Both the position numbers and the translations under genes were made by a program. A stretch of DNA of 64,000 nucleotides, from positions 196,993-260,992 of the forward strand of contig CASEGJ010000003.1 in NCBI GenBank assembly GCA_949287425.1, in the 5' to 3' direction. The notes below the pieces were generated by a model, which ran no database searches, was not told the origin of the DNA, and was given only the letters and a program-made list of their open reading frames with translations. Below are positions 1 through 9,700 of the stretch, piece by piece (positions within the stretch are counted from its first letter, which is position 1; the number at the start of each line of letters is the position of its first letter). This DNA is from an uncultured Caryophanales bacterium (GTDB lineage: Bacteria > Bacillota_I > Bacilli_A > RFN20 > CAG-288).

Positions 1-1
1 G

Positions 2-979
2 TATTATTTTTTGACATATGGTTCAAACAATTCTTTAGCTGCTTCTTTAGAAATATTAGCTTTTTTGAAAAAATACAATTTAGATGGTGAGATATTACAT
101 GGGAATAGTTCTTATTTAAAATCTAGAATTAATGAATTAGTTAATAAAGAAAATTACACTGTTAAATCTAATAATAGATTAGGTGTAATTGGTTTACCTT
201 CAGATTGGTTAATTTCATCTAATGTTGACTATAAGCTAGTTCAAGAAAAGTTCGATATATCTTTAATCGATATTTCTATTGCAGAAGTTGAAGAAGAGTA
301 TTTTAAAATAGGTGACGATTTTAAAATAGAAGAAAAATTTAAATCTAGCTTTGATAATATCGAATTAAGAAAAGCATATAGATTTTATCTAGCGTTATCT
401 AATATTATTTCTAAATATAAGTTATACGGATTTACTATTAGATGTTTTGATTTGTTAAATAAATTAAAAACTACGGCCTGTTTAGGTTTAAGTTTATTTA
501 ATTCAAAGAAAATTGTCGCTACATGTGAAGGAGATATACCTAGTTTAATTTCAATGTATATCGCTAGAAAATTGTTAAATTTAGAAAGTTTTCAAGCTAA
601 TCCAAGTCAGATTGATTTGTCAAATAATCAAATTTTACTCGCGCATTGTACTTTGCCTTTAAATATGTGTAAGACATATAAATTTGATACTCATTTTGAA
701 TCTCAAATTGGCTTAGGCATTCACGGGGAATTAGATTTAGATGATGTTACAATTTTTAGAATAAATTCCAATCTTTCTAAATATTTTGTAACTGAAGGTA
801 AGATTGTTAAAAACCTTTATAAATCTAATTTATGCCGAACTCAAATTTTAGTTGATGCTACTAATTTAAATAAGTTACTAACTTATCCACTTGGCAACCA
901 TTTAATAGTTATTTATAAAAAGCACAAAGATGAATTGGAAAAATATTTTGCTAGCAAAAATATGACAGCAGTTATTTAA
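2..979 (+). CDS. L-fucose/L-arabinose isomerase-like protein, 5' truncated by window edge
   Basis: C-terminal part of a protein of the L-fucose isomerase-like superfamily. The visible pattern matches that family: an N-terminal NNSLAASLEIL block, then TACLGLSLFNS, the conserved CEGDIPSLISM stretch, NPSQID, AHCTLPLN, THFESQIG, CRTQ and LGNHL near the end. The family interconverts aldoses and ketoses, but many members have no known substrate, so the sugar is not assigned. The reading frame stays open to the window edge. The TTG at position 11 is only the first possible start inside the window, so the gene most likely begins upstream. It ends 71 bp before pyrH. Confidence 0.75.
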   Translation, partial: YYFLTYGSNNSLAASLEILAFLKKYNLDGEILHGNSSYLKSRINELVNKENYTVKSNNRLGVIGLPSDWLISSNVDYKLVQEKFDISLIDISIAEVEEEYFKIGDDFKIEEKFKSSFDNIELRKAYRFYLALSNIISKYKLYGFTIRCFDLLNKLKTTACLGLSLFNSKKIVATCEGDIPSLISMYIARKLLNLESFQANPSQIDLSNNQILLAHCTLPLNMCKTYKFDTHFESQIGLGIHGELDLDDVTIFRINSNLSKYFVTEGKIVKNLYKSNLCRTQILVDATNLNKLLTYPLGNHLIVIYKKHKDELEKYFASKNMTAVI

Positions 980-992
980 CTTAACAAATCAG

Positions 993-1034
993 TTGTATAT
1001 TTATATTTTCTTATAAATAATATAAAATATACAA
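993..1034 (+). promoter_or_regulatory. Inverted repeat in the pyrH 5' region
   Basis: TTGTATATTT (993-1002) is perfectly repeated in inverted form as AAATATACAA (1025-1034), 22 nt apart and directly before the pyrH SD (AAGGAG, 1037-1042). A possible promoter overlaps it: TTAACA (981-986), 17 bp, TATTTT (1004-1009). This could be an operator or an mRNA hairpin. AT-rich sequence makes chance pairing easier, so the function is inferred. Confidence 0.35.
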
Positions 1035-1050
1035 GACAAGGAGAAATCTT

Positions 1051-1761
1051 ATGAAATATAAAAGAGTCTTAATTAAGCTTTCAGGAGAAGCTTTGAAAGA
1101 TGTAAAAGACGATCAGATTCTCGATAGTAAATTGTTAAATACTATCTCTTTGGCTATAAAAGAAATTTCTGATTTGGGTGTTCAAGTTTGTATTGTTTGT
1201 GGAGCTGGTAATATCTGGAGAGGAAGATTAGCTGATAAAATCGGTATCGAACATGCTACTGCTGATTATATGGGGATGTTAGGAACTATTATTAACGCTT
1301 TAGCTATTGGAAGTTCTTTAGAAAAAGTCGGCTTACAAACTAGAGTTATGTCTTCTTTAGAAATAGTTAGAGTAGCTGAACCTTACATTCAAAAAAGAGC
1401 GATTAGACATCTTGAAAAAGGAAGAGTGGTAATTTTCGCTGGTGGAATTGGTAATCCTTATTTTACCACCGATACCACTGCGGCATTAAGAGCTAAAGAA
1501 GTTCATTGTGATGCTATCTTAATGGCCAAAAATGGTGTTGAAGGTGTCTATGATTCTGATCCTAGAACTAATAAAAACGCTAAATTAATCAAAGATATTT
1601 CCTATGATGAAGTTTTAAAAAGAAATTTACAAGTAATTGATTCAACTGCTACTTCCTTACTTAGAGATTCTAACATTGTTACTAGAGTCTTCGATATGGG
1701 AGATAAGGAAAACTTTGTTAAAATATGTAAAGATGAACCAATAGGAACTACAATTAAATAG
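1051..1761 (+). CDS. pyrH: UMP kinase
   Basis: Phosphorylates UMP to UDP with ATP in pyrimidine nucleotide synthesis; the bacterial enzyme is hexameric and cytosolic and belongs to the amino-acid kinase fold. Seen here: the N-terminal KLSGEAL phosphate loop, GAGNIWRG, the MGMLGTIINALA helix, FAGGIGNPYFTTDT and the AILMAKNGVEGVY stretch. The length of 236 residues is normal. The ATG lies 8 nt after AAGGAG. It is the first gene of the block pyrH-frr-uppS-cdsA-dxr-rseP-polC, the same order as in Bacillus. Family identity is not in doubt. Confidence 0.97.
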   Translation: MKYKRVLIKLSGEALKDVKDDQILDSKLLNTISLAIKEISDLGVQVCIVCGAGNIWRGRLADKIGIEHATADYMGMLGTIINALAIGSSLEKVGLQTRVMSSLEIVRVAEPYIQKRAIRHLEKGRVVIFAGGIGNPYFTTDTTAALRAKEVHCDAILMAKNGVEGVYDSDPRTNKNAKLIKDISYDEVLKRNLQVIDSTATSLLRDSNIVTRVFDMGDKENFVKICKDEPIGTTIK

Positions 1762-1775
1762 AAAGGATAGATAAA

Positions 1776-2321
1776 ATGGAAGAGATTGTTAAACAATGTG
1801 ACCAAGCTATGGTCAAAGTTATTGAAAATTTGAAAAATGGATTAAAAACAATTCGTTCTGGAGTTGTTTCAGCTTCAGTTTTAGATAAGATTTATATTGA
1901 TTATTATGGAGAAAAGACTCAGTTAAAAGTCGTAGCTGGAATTTCTGCTCCTCTACCTACTCAATTAGTAATTAAACCTTATGATCCAAGTTGCGTTAAA
2001 GCTATTGTCGCTAGTATCGGTTCATCTGATTTAGGAATTAATCCAGTAGTTAACGCTCCTAATATCATTTTAAATTTCCCACCTTTAACTGGTGAAAGAA
2101 GAAAAGGATTTGTTAAACAAGCTAAAAGTTTAACTGATCAAGCTAAAGTCGGAATTAGATCTGTTAGAACTGATTATATGAATAAGATTAAAAAAGATGC
2201 TAGTTTATCAAAAGATATGGTCTTTAATTTACAAGACGATATTCAAAAAGTTACAGATAAATACAATAAAAACATCGACGAAATCTTTGCTAGCAAAGAA
2301 AAAGAATTAATGACTTTATAA
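1776..2321 (+). CDS. frr: Ribosome recycling factor
   Basis: Splits post-termination ribosomes together with EF-G. The 181 residues show the two-domain RRF pattern: a helical start, the TIRSGVVSASVLDKIYIDYYG stretch near residues 24-44, the P-rich hinge and beta domain, and the C-terminal helices with TGERRKGFVKQAK at about 107-119. The start is preceded by GAAAGGA (1762-1768) and lies 14 bp after the pyrH stop, so the two are co-transcribed. Length and order match other Firmicutes. Confidence 0.97.
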   Translation: MEEIVKQCDQAMVKVIENLKNGLKTIRSGVVSASVLDKIYIDYYGEKTQLKVVAGISAPLPTQLVIKPYDPSCVKAIVASIGSSDLGINPVVNAPNIILNFPPLTGERRKGFVKQAKSLTDQAKVGIRSVRTDYMNKIKKDASLSKDMVFNLQDDIQKVTDKYNKNIDEIFASKEKELMTL

Positions 2322-2326
2322 TTTAC

Positions 2327-3067
2327 ATGAAAAAAGATTCTTTTCAATTAACTAAAAAATTAGATCACATCGCTTTTATAATGGATGGGAATGGTCGCTG
2401 GGCTAAGAAAAGAGGGTTAAGTAGATCTTCTGGACATAAAGCAGGTGTCAATCGTATCTCAGAAATTATTGATCAGTGTTTTTTTACCTACAATATTAAA
2501 ACAGTTTCTTTATATTGTTTTTCTACTGAAAATTGGAATAGACCTGAAAAAGAGATATCTTATTTATTTAGTCTTTTGAAAAAGTTTTTTGAAAATAATC
2601 TTGAAGATTTTAAATCTAAACAGGTTAGAATTGCTGTTTCAGGTGATTTATTAGATAGTAGAATTCCTCAAGATATTTTAGATGTTATATATAAATGCAT
2701 AGAAGAAACTAAGTCATATAGTTTACATACTTTTAATGTTTTGTTTAATTATGGTGGAAGAAGAGAATTAGTTTTCGCTTGTAAAAACATAGTTAAAAAT
2801 GTTCAAAGTGGTGTACTTGATTTAAATGATATCGATGAAGCAGTTTTGCAAGATAGCCTTTATCAAAAAGATATTGGAGATGTCGATTTATTAATTAGAA
2901 CTTCTGGAGAGGAGAGAATTTCTAATTGTTTATTATATGAATTAGCTTATGCTGAATTTATTTTTACTCAGACTTATTGGCCTGATTTTAACAAGAAAAA
3001 ACTTAAAGAATGCTTGGAAATTTATCAAAATAGAAACAGGAGATTTGGAGGCTTAAAAAATGAATAA
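2327..3067 (+). CDS. uppS: Isoprenyl transferase (undecaprenyl diphosphate synthase type)
   Basis: Cis-prenyltransferase that adds isopentenyl diphosphate units to farnesyl diphosphate, making the C55 lipid carrier for wall polymers. Hallmarks are IMDGNGRWA near residues 18-26 with the catalytic Asp, the following Arg-rich GHKAG, the FSTENW motif, and the C-terminal RTSGEERISN with SNCLLYELAYAE. The ATG is 5 nt after the frr stop and has no clear Shine-Dalgarno, so translation may depend on coupling to frr. It overlaps the start of cdsA by 8 bp. The dxr two genes downstream feeds the same pathway. Confidence 0.96.
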   Translation: MKKDSFQLTKKLDHIAFIMDGNGRWAKKRGLSRSSGHKAGVNRISEIIDQCFFTYNIKTVSLYCFSTENWNRPEKEISYLFSLLKKFFENNLEDFKSKQVRIAVSGDLLDSRIPQDILDVIYKCIEETKSYSLHTFNVLFNYGGRRELVFACKNIVKNVQSGVLDLNDIDEAVLQDSLYQKDIGDVDLLIRTSGEERISNCLLYELAYAEFIFTQTYWPDFNKKKLKECLEIYQNRNRRFGGLKNE

Positions 3068-4016
3068 GTTAACTTCATTTAGCAAGCATTCTATGCTTAC
3101 TAGGATTATTACTGCACTTGTTTTAGTTTGTATCTGTGTACCTTGTTTGTTTTTAGGCGGTTGGTTTTTCCTTGTTTTAGTCGGTATTTTAACTGTTGTA
3201 TCTATCTATGAAATCGTTCATGCTGCTAAAATTGGCAATTATACAATTTTAATATATTTAATTTGTCTAGCCATCGCTTTTTTAATTGCTTTTTGCGATT
3301 TCCTTTTTGATGCTAATACCATACATAATGTAATTAACTACAATGAATTTTATTTAAGAAGGTTAATTTTACCTATTCCAATAGTTATTTTAGGTATTGT
3401 GGCTATATTTATTTTGCCACTATGTATTCAAAAGTTTTCTATCCCACAAGCTTGTTATGTTTTTGCTTTTTCTTTGTATTTAGGACTAGCTTTCCAAGGA
3501 ATTTTATATTTGAGATATTTGCCAAATGGATATGAATTTTACAATCACGATGTTATAAAATCTTCGCTTTTATTAGTCTATATTGTTTGTGGTTCTGTTT
3601 TTAATGATGTCGGGGCTTATTTTGTTGGTGTTTTATTTGGAAAACATCCGATGTGCGAAAGACTATCTCCAAAAAAGACATGGGAAGGATTTATTGGAGG
3701 AGTTAGTTTCTCTATGTTAACTAGTTTAACTTTAGCGGGTATTTTACATTCGTGTAACCTTGCTATTTTACCTGGAGTTTTAGATTTTAATTTTTATTCA
3801 GGTTCTTTTATTGTTTTAATAAGTATCGTTGTTCCTATAGCTTCTGTTATAGGTGATTTGTTATTTTCGGCTGTTAAAAGATATTATGGCATTAAAGATT
3901 TTTCCAACATTTTACCTGGGCATGGTGGTTTTTTAGATAGGCTTGATTCACTATCATTTACTTGTTTAGTTGTATCTTGTATTATTTTTATCATTGTTAA
4001 AGGATTAGGAATTTAA
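3060..4016 (+). CDS. cdsA: Phosphatidate cytidylyltransferase (CDP-diglyceride synthase)
   Basis: Integral membrane enzyme that makes CDP-diacylglycerol from phosphatidate and CTP, the entry to phosphatidylglycerol and cardiolipin synthesis. Several hydrophobic segments are visible, and the C-terminal family signature is present (VKRYYGIKDFSN followed by LPGHGGFLDRLDS, about residues 272-297). Also seen are FNDVGAYFVG and LSPKKTWEGFIGG, both typical of CdsA. Length is 318 residues. It overlaps uppS by 8 bp, and its stop overlaps the start of dxr at position 4016, so the operon is tightly coupled. Confidence 0.95.
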   Translation: MNKLTSFSKHSMLTRIITALVLVCICVPCLFLGGWFFLVLVGILTVVSIYEIVHAAKIGNYTILIYLICLAIAFLIAFCDFLFDANTIHNVINYNEFYLRRLILPIPIVILGIVAIFILPLCIQKFSIPQACYVFAFSLYLGLAFQGILYLRYLPNGYEFYNHDVIKSSLLLVYIVCGSVFNDVGAYFVGVLFGKHPMCERLSPKKTWEGFIGGVSFSMLTSLTLAGILHSCNLAILPGVLDFNFYSGSFIVLISIVVPIASVIGDLLFSAVKRYYGIKDFSNILPGHGGFLDRLDSLSFTCLVVSCIIFIIVKGLGI

Positions 4017-5164
4017 TGATAGAAGATATTGTTGTTTTAGGTGGGACTGGTTCGATAGGTTTACAAACTATCGATGTCTGCTGTTATGAAAAAAGATTTC
4101 ACATTGTCGGAATTAGTTTAAAATCTAACATCGATATTTTGATTGATAATTTATCTAAATTACCTTTTTTAAAAGATGTTAGTATTGTCGATGAAATTAA
4201 AGCAGAGCAGTTTAAAAAAAATTATCCTCAATATCGAGTTTTTACAGGTAAAAATGCCGATATCGAATTAATTAAAAACACCTCTGCTATGAAAGTTGTT
4301 AATTCTATTGTTGGCTTTGAAGGTTTATTACCTTCTCTAGAGTGTTTAAAATTAAATAAGACTTTATGTTTAGCTAATAAAGAAAGTTTAGTTATCGGTG
4401 GGGAATTAATCAAAAGAGAATTGGAAAAAGGCTTTGGAAAATTATACGCTATTGATTCTGAACACGTCGCTTTAGCTAAATTGCTTAATAACGTCGATGT
4501 TTCTAAAGTTAAAAAGATGATTATTACCGCTTCAGGTGGTTCGTTAAGAGATGTTGATTATGAGAAATTGAAAGATGTCAGTATTGAACAAGTTTTAAAT
4601 CATCCAACTTGGAAGATGGGGAAAAGAATTACTATTGATTCTACTACTATGGTTAATAAAGGTTTTGAATTTATCGAAGCTAGTTATTTGTTTTCTTGGG
4701 ATATAAATAATATAGATGTTTTAATTAACGATGAATCCATAGTTCATTCGGCTTTAGAATTTATCGATAATTCTTATTTATTTGAAGTAGGCCCTTCAGA
4801 TATGAAAATACCGATTTCTTATGCTTTAAATGAATATCAAAGAGTTGAAGCTAATTATAAATCTATCGATTTTGATAGGAAAACCTCTATTAATTTTAGA
4901 AAGTTTGATTTTAGACGTTATCCTTTATTTGAGTTGGTTTTATCTACTTTTAAATTGGGTGGAACATCTATGACGTTTTTTAATAGAGTTGATGAACTAG
5001 CTATTTCGTATTTTTTAAAAGGGAAATTAAGTTTTCAACAGATGATTGAATTTATTATAGATACTGTTAAAAACGATATGATATTAATTTCTAATCCTAA
5101 TATCGAAGATATTGTAAAGGTTGATAAATTAGCTAGTGAATTGGTTTGTAAAAAAATGAATTAA
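4016..5164 (+). CDS. dxr: 1-deoxy-D-xylulose 5-phosphate reductoisomerase
   Basis: Second step of the MEP isoprenoid pathway: rearranges and reduces DXP to methylerythritol phosphate with NADPH. Seen: the N-terminal nucleotide-binding GGTGSIGLQTIDV, ANKESLVIGGE, the metal and substrate segment DSEHVAL, ITASGGSLRD, HPTWKMGKRITIDSTTMVNK and the C-terminal helical domain. Length is 382 residues. An AGGA lies just before the ATG inside the end of cdsA. Its presence shows that this organism uses the MEP rather than the mevalonate route, at least in part. Confidence 0.96.
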   Translation: MIEDIVVLGGTGSIGLQTIDVCCYEKRFHIVGISLKSNIDILIDNLSKLPFLKDVSIVDEIKAEQFKKNYPQYRVFTGKNADIELIKNTSAMKVVNSIVGFEGLLPSLECLKLNKTLCLANKESLVIGGELIKRELEKGFGKLYAIDSEHVALAKLLNNVDVSKVKKMIITASGGSLRDVDYEKLKDVSIEQVLNHPTWKMGKRITIDSTTMVNKGFEFIEASYLFSWDINNIDVLINDESIVHSALEFIDNSYLFEVGPSDMKIPISYALNEYQRVEANYKSIDFDRKTSINFRKFDFRRYPLFELVLSTFKLGGTSMTFFNRVDELAISYFLKGKLSFQQMIEFIIDTVKNDMILISNPNIEDIVKVDKLASELVCKKMN

Positions 5165-5195
5165 CCAATATAATATTAAACATTAGGAGTAATTT

Positions 5196-6641
5196 ATGCA
5201 GTTTTGGACTTTTATCTTAGATTTAGTTGTCTTTTTACTATCTTTATCAGTCTTAGTTTGTTTACATGAATTAGGTCATTTTAGCATGGCTAAGTTATTT
5301 AAAGTATATTGTTATGAGTTTTCAATAGGAATGGGACCAGCTATCTATCAGAGAAAACCTAAAAAAGAAAAAAATCAAGAAACGATTTTTTCAGTTAGAT
5401 GTTTACCTGTCGGTGGATATGTTTCAATGGCTGGTGAAGATGCAGAAGAAGCAGAAGGTGTTGATCCTAATTTAGTTGTTCCAAAAGATAGAACTTTAGA
5501 AGGAAAATCGCGCTGGAAACAAGTTATTATAATGTCAGCTGGGGTATTAGTTAATTTTATTCTCGGTTATATTTTATTAGTTATATCTTTTTCCTGTTGT
5601 ACTCAGCAAGTTCAAAGAACTGATTGGACTAAAATTTCTGTTCAAGAAAATTCTATTTTAGCTAACGATCAAGAATCTATTGCTAGTAATGTCAAATTAA
5701 ATAGTGTAGATTTACATATAGATGATTTATATCCTGATGCTGTAGAAAATGACGATCCGATTATTTATTTAGAAAACGGCGATCAAATAACTTACTTAGA
5801 AATTATCTATCAACATAGAGACGCTAATAATAACGTCATTGAAACTTATGGTCAAAGTTATTCAAATATTTCTAATTACCTAGATTATTCAGCTAGTGGA
5901 GAAACTCAAAATCAATCTTTATCATACCTACTTTCTAATAAGTTTTATAATGATTCAAAAGAAGTGGATTTTAATAGTCAAATTAGACCTAACGATGCTA
6001 GAATTATCATTATTGGTTTTAATAAATCCGATGATTTAAACGATAGAAGTGTTACTTATTCAACTTGTATAACTAGTAAAGCTAACGAAGAAGGTGTTTT
6101 TTCTACTATTGGTTTATCTCCAGCTTATTATCAATTTAAATATTCGTTTGGTGAATCATTTAAAATAGCTTGGGATCAATGGTGCTATGATTGTTCGGCC
6201 TTGTTTGTTAGTGTTGGTATGTTATTTGATCCAGCTAACTGGTCACAAGTCGGAGGAATTATTTCTATTTTTAAAGTTTCAAGTCAGGCTGTTAGTTTAG
6301 GTATGGGTTCATTTTTGAATCTTTGGGCTTTAATTTCAGTTAACTTAGCAGTTATGAATCTATTGCCTTTCCCAGCTTTAGATGGTTGGCAGATATTAAT
6401 TACCATTTTAGAAGGTATATATTTTAACTGTCGAAATTTAGTTTTAAAAATTAAATATAAATATTCAAAAGTTTCTAGTGAAGAACTAGAAAAGATTAAA
6501 TTGCAAGATGAATCTAGATCTTTAAAAAACAATAAAACTTACAAGAAAATTAAAAATATCATGTCTTTAATAGGTATGGGATTGCTTATTGTGCTTATGG
6601 TTGTTTTAATTGTTAAAGACATTGTAGCTCCTGCTATTTAA
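5196..6641 (+). CDS. rseP: RIP metalloprotease RseP/RasP (site-2 protease)
   Basis: Membrane-embedded zinc protease that cuts anti-sigma factors and leftover signal peptides within the membrane. The HELGH zinc motif is at residues 24-28 in the first membrane helix, and the second motif NLLPFPALDG is at about 388-397. Between them, residues about 150-320 form a hydrophilic segment much more acidic than, and poorly matching, a standard PDZ domain. A charged stretch and a final hydrophobic helix end the protein. At 481 residues it is longer than the roughly 420 usual in Bacillus. SD TTAGGAG precedes the ATG. It sits between dxr and polC; proS, found here in Bacillus, is missing. Confidence 0.93.
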   Translation: MQFWTFILDLVVFLLSLSVLVCLHELGHFSMAKLFKVYCYEFSIGMGPAIYQRKPKKEKNQETIFSVRCLPVGGYVSMAGEDAEEAEGVDPNLVVPKDRTLEGKSRWKQVIIMSAGVLVNFILGYILLVISFSCCTQQVQRTDWTKISVQENSILANDQESIASNVKLNSVDLHIDDLYPDAVENDDPIIYLENGDQITYLEIIYQHRDANNNVIETYGQSYSNISNYLDYSASGETQNQSLSYLLSNKFYNDSKEVDFNSQIRPNDARIIIIGFNKSDDLNDRSVTYSTCITSKANEEGVFSTIGLSPAYYQFKYSFGESFKIAWDQWCYDCSALFVSVGMLFDPANWSQVGGIISIFKVSSQAVSLGMGSFLNLWALISVNLAVMNLLPFPALDGWQILITILEGIYFNCRNLVLKIKYKYSKVSSEELEKIKLQDESRSLKNNKTYKKIKNIMSLIGMGLLIVLMVVLIVKDIVAPAI

Positions 6642-6742
6642 TATTTAAAAAGCAATAATTTATCACTAGTAAAAAATTATAAAAATCAAGTCTTGATATA
6701 TATAAATCTTCTAGTAAGATATTATTTAGGTGAAAGATATTT

Positions 6743-9700
6743 ATGGATAGAAAATTTGAAAGATACTTAGATATAATCGGCGTTTCTAACAAGACTAAAC
6801 AAGCCTTAGCAGAAGGCTTTTTTCAAGATTTTGGTTTAACTGACGCTCAGGTTGTCTTTAAAGCGAAAATAGCTTTGCCACATTTAGTTAGCTATGAAGC
6901 TTTAAATGAATTATATGAAGATATCGATAAGTTTAAAGATTTGCCTAACGGCTTTTTTTCTGAATTGTCATTTAAATTTATATATCCTATAACTACTGAA
7001 GAATTAAAAGCTTTTATTGAATCTTATATTCAATTTTATAAATATCAAGAACTTGCTAATTTTAGAATCAATCTAGTAAATAAGGAAATTGTCTTTGAAT
7101 ATAAAATGGCTATTTCAGCTAATAGTCTACTTAATAAAGCTCAAAAATTAGTCAATATGTTTCAATTTTTAGGCTTACCTTATAAAGTTAGCTTAGGTTT
7201 AGTCGATACTAATTTAAATCAAACAGATATAAATCAAGATAACGATATTGATGTTTTATTTAAAAAGGAAACTAAGCAACAAACTAAAATAGAACAAATT
7301 AGGAAACAAGAATATGAAAAGCAGCAAGAATTAGATAGAACTTACGTTCCTTGTAAAATTAAAGATGCTGTTACTTGTTCGCTAAAAAGAGTTGAAGTTT
7401 GTGGAGATATATATAATTTAGAAATTAGAGAAATTAAAGATCACACTAAAAAGCTTGCGATTATTTACTATACAGATAACACTTATGGAGTAGTATCTAA
7501 TCTTTTTGAATCTAAAAAATACGACGCTAATTTTATCGATCAACTATCAGTTGGAAAAAGAATAAAAGTTAAAGGTAGTCCTACTTATGATGATTATTCT
7601 AAACAGGTCGTAATTAAAATTGATAGCATTTCAATAATTGATAATTTACCATTAAGAATGGATAATTACGAAGGTAAAAAAAGAATAGAACTTCATCTTC
7701 ATTCTCAAATGTCGACTATGGATGGGGTTGGTTCTATTCAAGATTATATTGATACCGCTACTAGATTTAATATGCCTGCTATTGGATTAACTGATCATGG
7801 TGGGGTTCAATCTTTTCCTAAGTTACAAGATCTTTCTAAAGGCAAAATTAAGCCTTTATATGGATGTGAATTATATGTTGTTGATTCAGATTTAAACATT
7901 TCTATTAATCCGCAAGATAGATTAATTCGAAGTGAAGAATATGTTATTTTCGATTTAGAAACGACAGGATTATCATCTAGATACGATAGGATAATTGAAT
8001 TTGGCGCTATCAAAGTTAGAAATGGCACTATTGTCGATGAAGTGGACTTTTTTATTAATCCTGATATGAAATTACCAGAAGTTACTGTCAATTTAACTCA
8101 TATTAGCGATGACATGGTTCAAGCTGGTAAATCGATTAAACAAGCTTTAAAAGATATCGTTAGTTTTATTGGTGATGCTTGTTTAGTAGCTCATAATGCC
8201 GTGTTTGATTTTGGCTTTTTAAATGAAGCGTTAAAAAATAACAATCAACCAATTTTAACTAATCCCGTAATTGATACTTTGCCATTATCGAGATTTTTAT
8301 TTCAAGATTTAAAATCTCACACTTTAGGTAGAATTTGTAAGAAACTGAAGGTAATTTACGATGAAGATAGCGCTCATAGAGCTGTTTATGATGCTAAAGT
8401 TTTAAAAGAATGCTGGGATGCTATGGAAAATATTTTGTTAAATATGAATCAAAATATTAAGCATAGCGATTTAAATAATCTGTTTAGTTTTATTAAAGAT
8501 TCTAAGCAGAGAGATGAAATTGAAAAGAACATAATTTTAACTTATCCAAGACCATATCATGTTGTAGCATATGCTAAATCAAGTAAAGGTTTAAAAGATC
8601 TTTTTGAAATTATTTCTCAAGCTCACATCAATTATTTTAACGAAGTACCTAGAGTACCTAAAAAGATATTAACTATGTATCGTCAAGATCTTTTACTAGG
8701 TTCAGCTTGTTGTAATGGTGAAGTTTTTCAAACAGCTATGAATCGTTCTAAAGAAAAGTTAGAAGAAGTTATGCAATATTATGATTACATCGAAGTTCAA
8801 CCTTTGGCTAATTATTCGTTTTTAGTTGATTCAGGTAAATTAAGTAAACAAGCTGTGCAAAAACTCGTTCTCGATATTATTGAATCAGCTAGAAATATCA
8901 ATAAAATAGTAGTGGCTACTAGCGATTGTCATTACGTTGATCCTGAAGATAAGATTTTTAGAGATGTATATATTTTTGCTAAAGGTTTAAATAAAACTAG
9001 ACATCCTTTAAATCCGTGGGAAAGAGATAAGAGTAAATTTTATGAAAATCCTGACCAGCATTTTAGATCAACTGAAGAAATGCTAGAAGAATTTAGCTTT
9101 TTAAATGATGAAAATCTAATTAAAGAGATAGTAATTGACAATACATATAAAATAGCTGATCAAATTAGTGAAGATATCCATCCTATTCATTCTGGTCTAT
9201 CTGCTCCAACGATTGATAATTGCGATGTCATGTTAAAAGAATTAGTTTATAAGACTGCTAAGGAAATGTATGGCGATCCCCTTCCTACTATTGTCGCTTC
9301 TAGATTAGAAGCTGAAATGTCAGGTATTTCAGCTAATCACTATGAAGTTATTTATTGGATAGCTTCTAAGTTAGTTAGACAAGCTAATCAAGATGGTTAT
9401 ATTGTTGGTTCACGTGGTTCTGTTGGATCTTCTTTAGTGGCTACTATGGCTAAAATTACTGAAGTTAATCCTCTTCAACCGCATTATCGTTGTCCAAAAT
9501 GCAAGCATTCTGAATGGATTGAACCTAATGAAAAAATTAGATCTGGTTTTGATTTAGATGAAAAAGATTGCCCGATATGTGGAACGAGGATGATTCACGA
9601 TGGTCAAAATATTCCTTTTGCTACTTTTATTGGTTTCCACGCAGAAAAAACACCAGATATCGATTTGAATTTCCCGCCTGATTATCAAGGCCACGCTCAT

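Noticed and set aside
2315-2326. TATAAT just before uppS as a leaderless promoter
   Set aside because: The box is formed by the end of frr and its stop, is only 4-6 nt from the ATG, and no -35 is seen; operon read-through explains expression better.
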